NCBI GenBank assembly: GCA_018882795.1
Contig: VERJ01000013.1
Location: forward strand, 1-41,380
Reading direction: 5' to 3'
Source: Burkholderiaceae bacterium
GTDB taxonomy: Bacteria; Pseudomonadota; Gammaproteobacteria; Burkholderiales; Burkholderiaceae_A
Length of the DNA: 41,380 nt
This document shows positions 30,014-40,039 of this stretch, piece by piece; the first letter of the stretch is position 1, and each line of letters starts with the position of its first letter. A program made the translations under genes and the position numbers. Under the pieces are notes generated by a model. It did not search any database and was not told where the DNA came from. It saw nothing but the letters and a program-made list of their open reading frames with translations.

Positions 30014-31545
30014 GCCAGAGCCCAGCAGCCTTTTCCGATCTGGCCAGCCTTGCCCAGGGCCTGGCAGCGCGGAACTTCAGCGCCCCCGAGCTTACCGAGT
30101 GGGTGCTGAAAAACCTTCAGGCCGATTCCTGCAACGCCGTGCTCGCCATCAATCCAGAAGCGAGCCTGCAGCAGGCAAGCGCAGCCCAAAAGCGGCTTGA
30201 TGCCGAAGCCCGTGCAGGCCAGTGCTCCGGCCCAGGGTTTTCGCTTCTGGGTCTACCCATTGCACATAAAGATATTTTCGTCACCCGCGACTGGCCCACC
30301 ACCGCGGCCTCACAGATCCTGAAGGGTTACATCAGCCCCTTCGATGCCACTGTGGTGGAAAGGCTCGCAGCAGCAGGCATGGTTGGCGTGGCCAAATTAA
30401 ATTGCGATGAATTCGCCATGGGGTCGGGTAATACCCATTCGGCCTTTGGCCCGGTGCGCAATCCCTGGGATTCGGTCGCAGTGCCCGGAGGATCGTCTGG
30501 CGGATCAGCCGCTGCCGTTGCAGCAGGTCTGGTGCCGGCCGCAACGGGGACAGACACCGGGGGATCCATCCGCCAACCCGCCGCCATGTGCGGGCTCAGC
30601 GGCATCAAACCCACCTATGGCCGTGCCTCGCGTTGGGGAATGATCGCCTATGCCTCCAGCCTGGATCAGGCTGGGCCCATGGCGCGCACGGCCCTGGACT
30701 GCGCCGTGTTGCTTTCAGCCATGTGCGGTTTTGATGACAAAGACTCCACAAGCCTGGATCTTCCCGCAGAAGATTTCGCGGCGCAGATTGATCAGCCGAT
30801 TGCGGGCGCATCCGCAGCCACCCCCCTTGCCGGCCTGCGCATTGGTCTGCCCAAGGAGTTTTTCGCCGAGGGGCTCAGCGACGAGGTCCGCAGGGCCATC
30901 GATGCTGCGATCGCCGAGTTGCGCCGCCTCGGTGGTCAGACCATGGAAGTCAGCCTGCCGCGAACAGGCCTCAGCATCCCCGCCTATTACGTGATCGCGC
31001 CGGCAGAGGCTTCGAGCAACCTCAGCCGATTCGACGGTGTCCGTTATGGCCATCGGGCTGCTGATGCCAAAGATCTTCAAGACCTCTACTGCCGCTCGCG
31101 GGCGGAAGGCTTTGGCAAGGAAGTACAACGCCGCATCCTGATCGGCACCTTTGTGCTCTCGCATGGCTACTACGATGCCTATTACATCCAGGCCCAGCGC
31201 GTGCGACGGTTGGTGGCCGATGATTTTGATGCCGCCTTCCAATCCTGTGATGTGATCGCAGGGCCGGTGGCGCCCACGGTTGCCTGGAACATCGATACAG
31301 CCAGCACCGATCCACTGGCCGAATACCTGGCAGATATCTACACCCTTGGCGTGAACTTGGCGGGACTGCCCGCCATGTCGATTCCAATCGGGTTTGGCCA
31401 GCAGGCACATGCGCGCAGGCCGATCGGGCTGCAGCTGATCGGCCCAAGATTTCAGGAGTCTTTGTTGCTCAAGACCGCACACCATTTTCAGATGGCAACC
31501 GACTGGCATACCCGCCATCCCGATGCCACGAAAGGCCAGCCATGA
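30010..31545 (+). CDS. gatA: Asp/Glu-tRNA amidotransferase subunit A
   Basis: Amidase subunit that releases ammonia from glutamine for the GatB kinase site. The 511-residue product has the amidase-signature triad Lys87 (PIAHKDIF), Ser162 ([12 protein letters not shown]) and Ser186 ([11 protein letters not shown]), spaced as in known GatA proteins, with [11 protein letters not shown] after it. The start overlaps the gatC stop by 4 bp (ATGA) with an AGGGTGG ribosome site, and its stop overlaps the gatB start in the same way, so the three subunits are coupled in stoichiometric order C-A-B. Confidence 0.98.
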   Translation: MSQSPAAFSDLASLAQGLAARNFSAPELTEWVLKNLQADSCNAVLAINPEASLQQASAAQKRLDAEARAGQCSGPGFSLLGLPIAHKDIFVTRDWPTTAASQILKGYISPFDATVVERLAAAGMVGVAKLNCDEFAMGSGNTHSAFGPVRNPWDSVAVPGGSSGGSAAAVAAGLVPAATGTDTGGSIRQPAAMCGLSGIKPTYGRASRWGMIAYASSLDQAGPMARTALDCAVLLSAMCGFDDKDSTSLDLPAEDFAAQIDQPIAGASAATPLAGLRIGLPKEFFAEGLSDEVRRAIDAAIAELRRLGGQTMEVSLPRTGLSIPAYYVIAPAEASSNLSRFDGVRYGHRAADAKDLQDLYCRSRAEGFGKEVQRRILIGTFVLSHGYYDAYYIQAQRVRRLVADDFDAAFQSCDVIAGPVAPTVAWNIDTASTDPLAEYLADIYTLGVNLAGLPAMSIPIGFGQQAHARRPIGLQLIGPRFQESLLLKTAHHFQMATDWHTRHPDATKGQP

Positions 31546-32999
31546 ACTGGGAGATCGTCATCGGCCTGGAGTGCCATGTGCAGCTCAAAACCCGCTCCAA
31601 AATTTTCTCTCCTGCATCGACCCAATTCGGCGCTCCCCCCAACACCCAGGCCCACATGGTGGACATGGCCCTGCCCGGCGTACTGCCTGTCATGAATCGC
31701 GAGGCTGCGGCCTGCGCCATTCGCTTTGGCTTGGCCGTGGGTGGCAGGATTGCGCCGCGATCCATCTTTGCTCGGAAAAATTACTTTTATCCCGATTTGC
31801 CCAAGGGCTATCAGATCAGCCAATACGAGATCCCTGTTGTCTCCGGCGGCCGGGTCACGATCGTGACCGATCAAGGTGCGCGGAGCGTCGAGCTCACACG
31901 GGCCCATCTGGAAGAGGATGCCGGCAAGTCCATTCACGAGGGTATCGCCGACCTTCCGTCCGGATGCTCAGGCATTGATTTGAACCGGGCAGGCACGCCA
32001 CTTCTGGAAATCGTGAGCGAACCAGTGATGCGCTCAGCCAAAGAGGCAGCCGCCTATGCGCGAGCACTGCACAGCCTGGTCACTTGGATTGGCATCTGCG
32101 ATGGCAATCTCCAGGAAGGCTCCTTTCGCGTGGATGCCAATGTATCGGTGCGGCCGATCGGTGACACCAAGTTTGGCACACGCTGTGAGATCAAAAATCT
32201 GAATTCATTTCGTTTTCTTGAACGCGCAATCGAGGTCGAAGCCCAGCGCCAGATCGAACTGATTGAAGATGGCGGCACAGTCGTGCAGGAGACACGGCTC
32301 TATGACCCGGATGCCGAAGAGACACGGGCCATGCGCTCAAAAGAAGATGCGCACGACTATCGTTACTTCCCAGATCCAGATCTGCCGCCACTGCTGCTGG
32401 ATGAGGCCTGGATCAAAGAAATTCAATCGCAAATGCCCGAGCTGCCCGAGGCGCTGCGGGCCCGTCTGGTCCGCGACCACAGCCTCTCTGATTACGACGC
32501 CGCGATGGTCACCGCCAGCCGGGACACTGCAGATTATTTTTTCCAGGTGCTTGAGGCAGGTAAGGCTGCAGGCGTAGAAGCCAAGCTTGCTGCGAACTGG
32601 ATCATGGGCGATATCGCCTCGAGTCTTAACCGTGACGGCATTGACATCAGCGGCTGCAAGATATCGGCCTCACAGCTTGCGGGGCTGATTAGCCGTGTCG
32701 TGGATGGCACGATCTCCAACAAGATTGCGCGTGACGTCTTTGCGGCGCTCTGGAGTGGTGAGTTTGATTCGGCCGATGCGGTGATTCAAGCCCGGGGCCT
32801 GAAACAGATTCAAGACACCGGCATGATCGCAGGCCTGGTGGAGCAAGCCATTGCCGACAACCCAAAGATGGTAGAAGAGTTCAGAGGCGGCAAAGAAAAG
32901 GCCCTCAATGCACTGGTCGGCCAGGTCATGAAAAAATCCCAAGGCAAGGCAAACCCACAACAGGTCACCGATCTGATCAAAGCAAAACTTCAGTCTTAA
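31542..32999 (+). CDS. gatB: Asp/Glu-tRNA amidotransferase subunit B
   Basis: Subunit that binds and phosphorylates the mischarged aminoacyl-tRNA and carries out amide transfer. The 485-residue product has the N-terminal [84 protein letters not shown] and [16 protein letters not shown], all core GatB signatures, and a C-terminal YqeY-like tail for tRNA binding. ATGA overlap with gatA; AAAGG upstream. The next gene starts 7 bp later. Confidence 0.98.
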   Translation: MNWEIVIGLECHVQLKTRSKIFSPASTQFGAPPNTQAHMVDMALPGVLPVMNREAAACAIRFGLAVGGRIAPRSIFARKNYFYPDLPKGYQISQYEIPVVSGGRVTIVTDQGARSVELTRAHLEEDAGKSIHEGIADLPSGCSGIDLNRAGTPLLEIVSEPVMRSAKEAAAYARALHSLVTWIGICDGNLQEGSFRVDANVSVRPIGDTKFGTRCEIKNLNSFRFLERAIEVEAQRQIELIEDGGTVVQETRLYDPDAEETRAMRSKEDAHDYRYFPDPDLPPLLLDEAWIKEIQSQMPELPEALRARLVRDHSLSDYDAAMVTASRDTADYFFQVLEAGKAAGVEAKLAANWIMGDIASSLNRDGIDISGCKISASQLAGLISRVVDGTISNKIARDVFAALWSGEFDSADAVIQARGLKQIQDTGMIAGLVEQAIADNPKMVEEFRGGKEKALNALVGQVMKKSQGKANPQQVTDLIKAKLQS

Positions 33000-33006
33000 G
33001 ACCAAC

Positions 33007-33999
33007 ATGACATTTACAAACCAATTTCACCAACACGCGCAGGCGAAGCTGCTGACGCCGCATCTGCGGGATTTTGGCAACGGCATCTATGGCATCGATT
33101 CAGGCTACTTTCGTGACGAATTCGATGCTGTTCATTTGATTGTTGAAAACGGCCGCGTCGCAATCATCGACACTTCCACCAATTACACTGTGCCGCGCAT
33201 CCTAGAGTCGATCGGGGCCCTGGGCCTTGGGCCCGAGTGTGTTGATTGGATTTTGCTTAGCCACGTACACCTTGATCATGCAGGTGGTGCTGGCCTACTG
33301 GCCCAGCAATGCCCCAATGCAAAAGTCACCGTCCACCCGCGTGGCAGGCGGCATATGGTGGATCCGTCAAAATTGTTTATTGCCGTATGCGAGGTCTACG
33401 GCGAAGAGATGGCCAGACGGGAATACGGAACACTTGTGCCGATTGCCGAAGATCGCATTGTTGAAACCGGCGAAGGTGCCCAGGTCTCGCTTGCCGGCCG
33501 AGTCATTGAGTTCTGGGATTCGCCAGGCCATGCCAAGCACCATGTCTACATTCGCGATTTAAGAACCAATAGTTTTTTCACAGGCGATACGTTTGGTATT
33601 TCCTATCGTGATTTCGACACGGCAAATGGTGCCTATTGCTTCGTCACCACATCACCCTCACAGTTCACGCCAGAGGACTTCAAGCACTCGGTGAGCAGGC
33701 TGATGGCGGCCCAGCCGCAATATGTTTACCTCACCCACTATGCCCAGCTGGGTGATGTCGCCAGACATGGGCAGGTCTTGCTTGAGCAGGCCGATGAATT
33801 TGTCGGCATTGCCCTGCGACACAAAAATGCAGGCAGTGCGCGGGCCGAAAAAATTCGCCAAGACTTGCAGGCGGCAATGATGCGCGACTTGCGTGCCCAC
33901 GGAGTCACGCTTACCGATGCGCAGTGCCTTGAGGTGCTGGATCTGGATTTGAAATTGAATTCCGAGGGCTTGGTCTGCTGGCTAGATAGCCTGGTGTGA
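33007..33999 (+). CDS. metallo-beta-lactamase-fold hydrolase, function unknown
   Basis: A 330-residue MBL-fold protein with the full metal-binding set: HVHLDHAGG (H-x-H-x-D-H), GHAKHH, FTGDTFG with the bridging Asp, and [10 protein letters not shown] with the last His. The first strands ([32 protein letters not shown]) resemble glyoxalase II and related thioesterases. A C-terminal helical extension of about 90 residues follows the core. The substrate cannot be told from the sequence. It starts 7 bp after gatB with no strong ribosome site and ends 73 bp before metH, so it is probably co-transcribed with gatCAB. Confidence 0.88.
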   Translation: MTFTNQFHQHAQAKLLTPHLRDFGNGIYGIDSGYFRDEFDAVHLIVENGRVAIIDTSTNYTVPRILESIGALGLGPECVDWILLSHVHLDHAGGAGLLAQQCPNAKVTVHPRGRRHMVDPSKLFIAVCEVYGEEMARREYGTLVPIAEDRIVETGEGAQVSLAGRVIEFWDSPGHAKHHVYIRDLRTNSFFTGDTFGISYRDFDTANGAYCFVTTSPSQFTPEDFKHSVSRLMAAQPQYVYLTHYAQLGDVARHGQVLLEQADEFVGIALRHKNAGSARAEKIRQDLQAAMMRDLRAHGVTLTDAQCLEVLDLDLKLNSEGLVCWLDSLV

Positions 34000-34019
34000 G
34001 GGCTCGGGGCCTAGCCTCG

Positions 34020-34031
34020 GGTGTCGACACC
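34020..34031. promoter_or_regulatory. 12 bp perfect palindrome upstream of metH
   Basis: GGTGTCGACACC reads the same on both strands. It lies 20 bp after the MBL-fold gene and about 42-53 bp before the metH start codon. It is flanked by CTCGG direct repeats. No T tract follows, so it is not a normal terminator; an operator site for a dimeric regulator is possible. It does not match the MetR pattern TGAA-N5-TTCA. Confidence 0.35.
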
Positions 34032-34060
34032 TCGGCACCGAAGCAGTCCACCGACTCCTC

Positions 34061-34066
34061 TACAAT
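34061..34066 (+). promoter_or_regulatory. candidate -10 box directly before metH
   Basis: TACAAT ends 6 nt before the metH ATG (34073), which would put the transcription start on or next to the start codon. No Shine-Dalgarno and no good -35 hexamer is visible. The leaderless reading is inference. Confidence 0.4.
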
Positions 34067-34072
34067 CCCGTC

Positions 34073-37000
34073 ATGCCCGCGAATCTGCCTGAATCCCCCG
34101 CCTTTGCCCCGTTTCGCGCACAGCTCGCGAAACGCATCATGGTGCTCGACGGTGCCACCGGCACCATGATTCAGCAGTACAAACTCTCAGAAGACGAATA
34201 TCGCGGCACAGCCGCCAAACAACTGCCGCAAGGGGTGCGCGAAGCCATTGAGCAGGCAGTTGCCCAGGGTATTGATGTCAAGGGCAATAACGAGCTGCTC
34301 TCACTTACCCGGCCCGATGTCATTTCTGAGATTCATGATCAGTACTTAAGCGCCGGCGCGGATATTGTGGAGACCAACACCTTCGGCGCCACCACGATTG
34401 CGCAAGAGGATTACCGTCTGCCCCAGCTTGCGCGGATCATGAATCTGGAATCTGCGCGACTTGCCAAGGAAGCCTGCAACAGATTTTCCACGCCTGAAAA
34501 ACCCCGTTTTGTCGCAGGCGCTGTTGGACCAACACCACGCACCGCTTCCATTTCGCCCGATGTGAACGACCCGGGTGCGCGCAATATCAATTTTGATCAA
34601 CTGCGTGAATCCTATGCAGAACAAATCGATGCCTTGATTGAGGGCGGCGCCGATCTGCTGCTGTTGGAAACCATTTTCGATACCCTGAATGCCAAGGCCG
34701 CCATCTTTGCCATGGAAGAGGTGTTTGCCAAACGTGGCATGCGCTATCCGGTCATGATCTCCGGCACGATCACCGATGCCTCGGGCCGCATTCTGTCGGG
34801 CCAAACCGTGGAAGCCTTTTGGAACAGCATTCGTCATGCCAACCCCATTACCGTGGGACTGAACTGCGCCCTGGGTGCTGCACTCATGCGGCCCTATGTG
34901 GAAGAGATCTCCAAACTCTCTGACACCGCGATTTGTATCTATCCCAATGCCGGCCTGCCCAATCCCATGGCACCCACGGGTTTTGATGAGACCCCGCCGA
35001 TTACCTCCGGCTTTTTAAAGGATTTCGCGGAACAGCACTGGGTCAATGTGGTGGGCGGCTGCTGCGGCACCACGCCCGAACATATCGCCGCCATTGCCAA
35101 GGCGGTGGAAAGCTATCCTGCGCGAAAAGTTCCTCAGGTTGCACCCAAACTTCGACTCGCGGGCCTGGAAGCCTGCAATATCGATGAGACCTCCTTTTTT
35201 GTAAATGTGGGGGAGCGCACCAATGTCACAGGCTCCAAGCAATTTGCAAAGCTGATTCTTGCAGGCGAGTTCGAAAAGGCCATTGCGGTGGCAAGGCAGC
35301 AGGTGGAAAACGGCGCCCAGGTGATTGATGTGAACATGGACGAGGCCATGCTGGACTCTGAGGCCGCCATGGTGCGGTTTTTGAATCTGATCGCATCGGA
35401 GCCTGACATTTCCCGTGTGCCCATCATGATCGACTCCTCCAAGTGGAGCGTGATCGAAGCGGGATTGAAATGCGTGCAGGGCAAAGCCATTGTGAACTCG
35501 ATCTCCATGAAAGAAGGCGAGGAAGAGTTCTTGCGCCAGGCCACACTGTGTCACCGCTACGGCGCTGCGGTGATTGTGATGGCTTTTGATGAGCAAGGCC
35601 AGGCCGACACCTTGCAGCGTCGCAAGGAGATTTGTTCGCGGGCCTACAAGCTTCTGACCGAGCAAGTCGGTTTCCCGCCGCAGGACATTATTTTCGACCC
35701 CAATATCTTTGCAATCGCCACAGGCATTGAAGAGCACAATGCTTATGCCCTCGATTTCATTGAGGCCACCAAGTGGATTCGCGACAACCTGCCGCATGCA
35801 AAAGTCTCAGGCGGTGTGTCGAATGTGAGCTTTTCATTCCGCGGCAATGATCCCGCCCGCGAGGCAATTCACACCGTGTTTCTCTATCACGCGGTGAAAG
35901 CTGGCATGACCATGGGCATTGTGAATGCCGGACAGCTTGGCGTTTATGAGGATCTCGACCCCGAACTGCGCGAACACGTGGAAGACATTGTGCTCAATCG
36001 CCGGCCCGATGCGACCGAGCGCATGATTGACTTTGCGGGAAAGCTCAAAAGCGAAGGCAAACGCGAAGAAACCCAGCTCCAGTGGCGGGGCTTTAATGCG
36101 GAAAAGCGGCTTGAGCATGCCTTGGTCCATGGCATTACCGAATTCATTGTGGATGACACCGAGGAGATGCGCCAGGAAATTGCTGCGCGTGGCGGCCGGC
36201 CCATTGAAGTGATTGAAGGGCCGCTCATGGCCGGTATGAATGTGGTGGGGGATTTGTTTGCACAAGGAAAGATGTTCCTGCCCCAGGTGGTGAAATCGGC
36301 CCGGGTGATGAAAGCAGCCGTGGCCCACTTGGTGCCTTTTATTGAAGAAGAACAAAAGGCCTCGGGCACCACACAGGCCAAGGGCAAGATCATCATCGCC
36401 ACGGTAAAAGGCGATGTGCACGACATTGGCAAAAATATTGTTTCCGTAGTGCTTCAGTGCAATAACTTTGAGGTGGTGAACCTTGGCGTGATGGTGCCCG
36501 CACAACAGATTCTGCAGGCCGCCAAAGATCACAATGCCGACATCATCGGTCTGTCGGGTCTCATCACCCCCTCGCTGGAGGAAATGTCCTACGTGGCCAA
36601 AGAGATGGAGCGCGATGACTGGTGCCGCTGCAAACAGATCCCGCTGCTGATTGGTGGGGCCACGACATCGCGAGTGCACACCGCAGTGAAAATCGCGCCG
36701 AATTACTCCGGCCCTGTGATCTGGGTGCCCGATGCCAGCCGCTCAGTGCCGGTGGCCCAATCGCTCACCAGCGACGCTGGGCAAAAGGGCGCCTATCTTG
36801 GCGAAGTCATGCGCGACTATCAGAAGCTACGCGAACGCCATGCTGCAAAAACCGCAACGCCCCTGCTCACACTCGAGCAGTCCCGCGCCAATGCGCCAGC
36901 AATTGATTTTCAAAAAACTGCGCCACCGAAACCCAAGGCCATGGGCCGTCGCGTGCTCAAGTCCTACGATTTGAATGAATTGGTGGATACGATCGACTGG

Positions 37001-37834
37001 ACACCGTTTTTCCAGACCTGGGATTTGGCAGGTCCCTTCCCGGCCATTCTTGAGGATGACATCGTGGGCGCCCAGGCCCGTCAGGTCTATGCCGATGGCA
37101 AGGCCATGCTGACTAAGCTGGTGTCACAGCGCAGGCTCACCGCCAACGGTGTGTTTGGTTTATTCCCGGCACAGCGCACCGCGCCAGAGGACATTACAGT
37201 CTATGCCGATGAGGCCAAGACCCAGGCGCTTTTCACCTGGGTGGGCCTGCGCCAACAGACCCAGAAACCAAGTGGTGAATTCAATAAAGCATTGGCCGAC
37301 TATGTTGCTGATCAAGCCAGTGGCATTGCAGATTATCTGGGCTGCTTTGCGGTGTGCATTGACGGCGCGGAAAAACTTGCACAAGACTATGAAGCCAAGG
37401 GTGATGACTACAACGCTATTTTGGTCAAAGCGATTGCGGATCGTTTAGCCGAGTCATTTGCGGAACGGCTGCATGAGCGTATTCGTACTGAGTTTTGGGC
37501 CTATGCCCCCAATGAGTCACTGAGCAACGAAGCGCTCATCAAAGAAAAATATCAGGGCATTCGGCCTGCCCCAGGCTATCCATCCTGCCCCGATCACACG
37601 GTCAAAGCTGATTTGTTCAAGCTGTTAGATGCCTCCGAGATCGGCATGTCACTCACCGAAAACCTCGCAATGATTCCAGCATCAGCGGTAAGCGGCTTTT
37701 ATTTCTGGCATCCCGATTCCCAGTACTTCAACCTGGGCACAATCGGCGAAGACCAGCTTAAAGATTACGCAAAGCGGGCCAACGTCGATGAAGATGTTGC
37801 GCGGTCGCGGCTCGCACCGGTGCTGGGGTTTTAG
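34073..37834 (+). CDS. metH: cobalamin-dependent methionine synthase
   Basis: Transfers the methyl group of 5-methyl-THF to homocysteine through cob(I)alamin. The 1253-residue protein has all four modules: homocysteine-binding barrel with [10 protein letters not shown] and zinc ligands Cys265, Cys330 and Cys331; pterin-binding barrel starting near [13 protein letters not shown]12 cap and binding domain with G-D781-V-H783-D-I-G, where His783 should ligate cobalt; and the SAM-dependent reactivation domain with [12 protein letters not shown] and [14 protein letters not shown]. Compare E. coli MetH, 1227 residues. It is fed by MetF (626) and linked to AhcY (1). No cobalamin riboswitch is visible in the 73 bp upstream. 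The 3' end overlaps the DUF1840 gene by 4 bp. Confidence 0.98.
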   Translation: MPANLPESPAFAPFRAQLAKRIMVLDGATGTMIQQYKLSEDEYRGTAAKQLPQGVREAIEQAVAQGIDVKGNNELLSLTRPDVISEIHDQYLSAGADIVETNTFGATTIAQEDYRLPQLARIMNLESARLAKEACNRFSTPEKPRFVAGAVGPTPRTASISPDVNDPGARNINFDQLRESYAEQIDALIEGGADLLLLETIFDTLNAKAAIFAMEEVFAKRGMRYPVMISGTITDASGRILSGQTVEAFWNSIRHANPITVGLNCALGAALMRPYVEEISKLSDTAICIYPNAGLPNPMAPTGFDETPPITSGFLKDFAEQHWVNVVGGCCGTTPEHIAAIAKAVESYPARKVPQVAPKLRLAGLEACNIDETSFFVNVGERTNVTGSKQFAKLILAGEFEKAIAVARQQVENGAQVIDVNMDEAMLDSEAAMVRFLNLIASEPDISRVPIMIDSSKWSVIEAGLKCVQGKAIVNSISMKEGEEEFLRQATLCHRYGAAVIVMAFDEQGQADTLQRRKEICSRAYKLLTEQVGFPPQDIIFDPNIFAIATGIEEHNAYALDFIEATKWIRDNLPHAKVSGGVSNVSFSFRGNDPAREAIHTVFLYHAVKAGMTMGIVNAGQLGVYEDLDPELREHVEDIVLNRRPDATERMIDFAGKLKSEGKREETQLQWRGFNAEKRLEHALVHGITEFIVDDTEEMRQEIAARGGRPIEVIEGPLMAGMNVVGDLFAQGKMFLPQVVKSARVMKAAVAHLVPFIEEEQKASGTTQAKGKIIIATVKGDVHDIGKNIVSVVLQCNNFEVVNLGVMVPAQQILQAAKDHNADIIGLSGLITPSLEEMSYVAKEMERDDWCRCKQIPLLIGGATTSRVHTAVKIAPNYSGPVIWVPDASRSVPVAQSLTSDAGQKGAYLGEVMRDYQKLRERHAAKTATPLLTLEQSRANAPAIDFQKTAPPKPKAMGRRVLKSYDLNELVDTIDWTPFFQTWDLAGPFPAILEDDIVGAQARQVYADGKAMLTKLVSQRRLTANGVFGLFPAQRTAPEDITVYADEAKTQALFTWVGLRQQTQKPSGEFNKALADYVADQASGIADYLGCFAVCIDGAEKLAQDYEAKGDDYNAILVKAIADRLAESFAERLHERIRTEFWAYAPNESLSNEALIKEKYQGIRPAPGYPSCPDHTVKADLFKLLDASEIGMSLTENLAMIPASAVSGFYFWHPDSQYFNLGTIGEDQLKDYAKRANVDEDVARSRLAPVLGF

Positions 37835-38163
37835 ACACCCCAGACCACAGAGACTTTTTTCTTCTCGGCCTCAGTCAGCATTTCCAGTAGCGGAAACGCC
37901 CGCTGCGATAGGCCCACCGGCAGCTCCTGACCCACGGCTTCTCCAGCACGCGCGGCCTCCTCATGTTGGTTTAGTCGAGCCTGGTCCTGCTGTCGGGAAC
38001 GGGCCACAGCCTGAGCGAGCTTCTCACGCACCAGGGGTACACGCTCCTCTGTAAAGATGCCCTTGGGTGCGAACTCAACCTCCATCGCCGCAAACACCAT
38101 TTTCATTACCGGCTCCGTCATAAAAAATGCGCCGGCCGCCTTACTTTTAAATTCAATGATCAC
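37831..38163 (-). CDS. DUF1840-family protein
   Basis: A 110-residue protein with the N-terminal pattern [17 protein letters not shown] seen in DUF1840 proteins of betaproteobacteria, followed by a [20 protein letters not shown] segment and a charged, helix-forming middle. No catalytic motif, signal peptide or membrane segment is apparent, and its function is unknown. The start is a GTG at 38163, which matches the family's very short lead before FKSKAA. It converges on metH with a 4 bp overlap and diverges from the lipoprotein gene with 15 bp between them. Confidence 0.82.
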   Translation of the reverse strand: MIIEFKSKAAGAFFMTEPVMKMVFAAMEVEFAPKGIFTEERVPLVREKLAQAVARSRQQDQARLNQHEEAARAGEAVGQELPVGLSQRAFPLLEMLTEAEKKKVSVVWGV

Positions 38164-38165
38164 GC

Positions 38166-38171
38166 TACACT
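38166..38171 (+). promoter_or_regulatory. candidate -10 box before the lipoprotein gene
   Basis: TACACT ends 7 nt before the ATG at 38179. There is no Shine-Dalgarno in the seven intervening bases (mostly C) or just upstream. As with metH this could give a leaderless message. The -35 region would fall inside the divergent DUF1840 gene and shows no clear hexamer. Confidence 0.35.
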
Positions 38172-38178
38172 GCCCCCG

Positions 38179-38787
38179 ATGAACAATCTGTCCATTTTAT
38201 TCCGCAGCATCAAAGGGCCTGCACTGCTTGCGAGCATCTCGCTGCTGGCGTTGGGCTGCAGCCCCAAGATGGACTGGCGGGAAGTGCGGCCACAGGCTAT
38301 CGGCGCAAGCGTGCTCTTCCCCGCCAAGCCCGTGGAGGTGAGCCGCACGCTGCAACCCTCCAGTGCAGCATCGCCGCTTACGCTGACCCTGAAATCGGCG
38401 CGCATCGAAAACACCCTATTTGCCCTGGGATGGGTGATGGATGGCCCACAGGATGCCCGCTCTCAATTGGAGGCTGCCATGCTCGCCAATATCCAGGCCA
38501 TGCAGTCGTCAATTCGCCGTAAGGCGCTTGTGATTGAAGGGCAGACTGTTCATGAGTTGCTGGCTGAAGGCCGGATGCGCGTCGATGCAACATCCCCAGA
38601 AGTGCCAGCCCGGCTATGGATGCGCAGCCTTGTACTGGAACGCCCCAATAGCCCCGGCCAGACCAGCACCGCCGCGCCAAACAAAGCAGCCTTCACTACC
38701 ATTGAAATCATTGCGCTCGGGCCCGCGCAAGAGCTACGTGAAGAAGATGCACGCCAATTCATTGAATCGCTAAAACTCTCGCAATAA
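38179..38787 (+). CDS. predicted lipoprotein of unknown function
   Basis: A 202-residue protein with a lipoprotein signal: basic n-region, hydrophobic LLASISLLA and lipobox LALGC, with the acylated Cys at residue 27. The residue after Cys is Ser, compatible with outer-membrane sorting. The rest is a mixed alpha/beta domain without a motif I recognise; a FPAKPVEVSRTL stretch near residue 48 and a C-terminal FIESLKL helix resemble small envelope proteins that bind or sense membrane components, but this is weak. The next gene, an MFS transporter, begins 4 bp later, so the two are probably one transcript. Confidence 0.85.
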   Translation: MNNLSILFRSIKGPALLASISLLALGCSPKMDWREVRPQAIGASVLFPAKPVEVSRTLQPSSAASPLTLTLKSARIENTLFALGWVMDGPQDARSQLEAAMLANIQAMQSSIRRKALVIEGQTVHELLAEGRMRVDATSPEVPARLWMRSLVLERPNSPGQTSTAAPNKAAFTTIEIIALGPAQELREEDARQFIESLKLSQ

Positions 38788-38791
38788 AACA

Positions 38792-40039
38792 ATGTCCGGT
38801 ATTGAATCCACCGCCGAACAACGCTTCCGCATCCTTCACGTATTTGCGCCGTTTGCGGCCGCATATCTGTTGTCTTATGTGATGCGCTCGGTCAATGCTG
38901 TGCTGTCTGGGCCGCTCACAGAGGAATTTTCACTGACTGCGTCACAGCTTGGACTGCTCTCAAGCAGCTACTTCCTGACATTTGCAGCGATGCAGATTCC
39001 GTTGGGCGCCTTGCTTGATCGGCGGGGGCCCAAGGCGGTGGAGGTGGTGCTGCTAATGTTTGCCATCATTGGCTGCCTGATCAGCGGCACTGCACAGGGC
39101 TTTACTGCGTTATGGATCGGACGTGCCCTGATTGGCATCGGTGTCTCGGCCTGTCTGATGGCCTCTTATAAGGCCTATCGCATTTGTTTTCGCGGAGATC
39201 AGCAGGCCAGTCTTGCCTCACTGATGCTCATGGTCGGCTCTTTTGGCGCCCTGATTGCCACACTGCCTGTCGAACTCATCCTGCCTGTGATCGGCTGGCG
39301 TGGGGTGTTTTATGTGACTGCCATTTTGTTTTCTTTGTCTGCCTTGGCATTGATCTGGCTTTTACCCAAGCTACCCGACCCAACGCCAAACGCAAAGCCC
39401 TATTGGCATGACATGTTTTCAGGTGCGCGCGAAGTCTTCGCCCATCCAGAAGTGCGGCGACTGATTCCCCTGTGCATCTTTACGCATGGAGGATTTATGG
39501 CTGTTCAGGGCCTGTGGATGGGGCCCTGGTTTCGGATTGTTGATGGGCAGAGTGCGGGGCAGGCTGCAACCAGTCTGCTGATCCTGGGGATTGTGGTGAT
39601 GTGCTCACACATGACCATGAGCTGGTTAGGCACAAAATTCAGGGCCTGGGGACTGTCGCTGGATCGCGTGATTCTGGTCGGATGCACGCTTATGGTGATG
39701 GCGACGGCGGCAGCGATTTTTGATGTCTGGGGTAATCCTGTGCTCGGCTGGTCGCTCATGTTCATCACCACCGCCATCACTGCGGTGAATTACGCAAAAG
39801 TTAGCCTGGCATTTCCGGTAGCCATGGGCGGTCGGGCCAACACGAGTGTGAATTTCATTGTGTTTGTTGGCGCCTTTGTCATGCAGTGGGGCCTGGGTTT
39901 GATCGTGGATTTGGCCATGTCACTGGGCCAGGATCAGGCGGGCGGACTTAAAACGGCCTTCATCTGCTGGATGCTGGCGCAGATTTTTTCGCTTATCTGG
40001 CTGATTCGGATGCCGACCAGTCCGGTTCAATATCGATAG
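38792..40039 (+). CDS. MFS transporter
   Basis: A 415-residue membrane protein with about 12 hydrophobic segments and the loop 2-3 signature of the major facilitator superfamily, GALLDRRGPKAVEVV. The N-terminal AYLLSYVMRSVNAVLSGPLTEEFSLTASQLG pattern resembles anion:cation-symporter-like and nitrate/sulfonate-type MFS proteins, but the substrate is not predictable. It starts 4 bp after the lipoprotein gene without a clear ribosome site. Its last 47 bp overlap the convergent comM gene, the longest overlap in the window. Confidence 0.9.
   Translation: MSGIESTAEQRFRILHVFAPFAAAYLLSYVMRSVNAVLSGPLTEEFSLTASQLGLLSSSYFLTFAAMQIPLGALLDRRGPKAVEVVLLMFAIIGCLISGTAQGFTALWIGRALIGIGVSACLMASYKAYRICFRGDQQASLASLMLMVGSFGALIATLPVELILPVIGWRGVFYVTAILFSLSALALIWLLPKLPDPTPNAKPYWHDMFSGAREVFAHPEVRRLIPLCIFTHGGFMAVQGLWMGPWFRIVDGQSAGQAATSLLILGIVVMCSHMTMSWLGTKFRAWGLSLDRVILVGCTLMVMATAAAIFDVWGNPVLGWSLMFITTAITAVNYAKVSLAFPVAMGGRANTSVNFIVFVGAFVMQWGLGLIVDLAMSLGQDQAGGLKTAFICWMLAQIFSLIWLIRMPTSPVQYR

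Noticed and set aside
34020..34031. Intrinsic terminator for the MBL-fold gene
   Set aside because: The stem is a perfect palindrome without a loop and no T tract follows.
34010..34040. Possible second copy of the 18581-18725 repeat (shared GCCTAGCCT... start)
   Set aside because: Only about 9-10 bp of similarity to one arm, no matching second arm and no inner hairpins, so it is not a copy.
34000..34072. Cobalamin or SAM/SAH riboswitch before metH
   Set aside because: Only 73 bp are available and no B12-box or SAH-type fold is visible.
35834..36679. 281-codon minus-strand open frame
   Set aside because: Fully antisense to the B12 domain of metH, His- and Cys-rich with no recognisable domain; typical mirror frame of a GC-rich gene.
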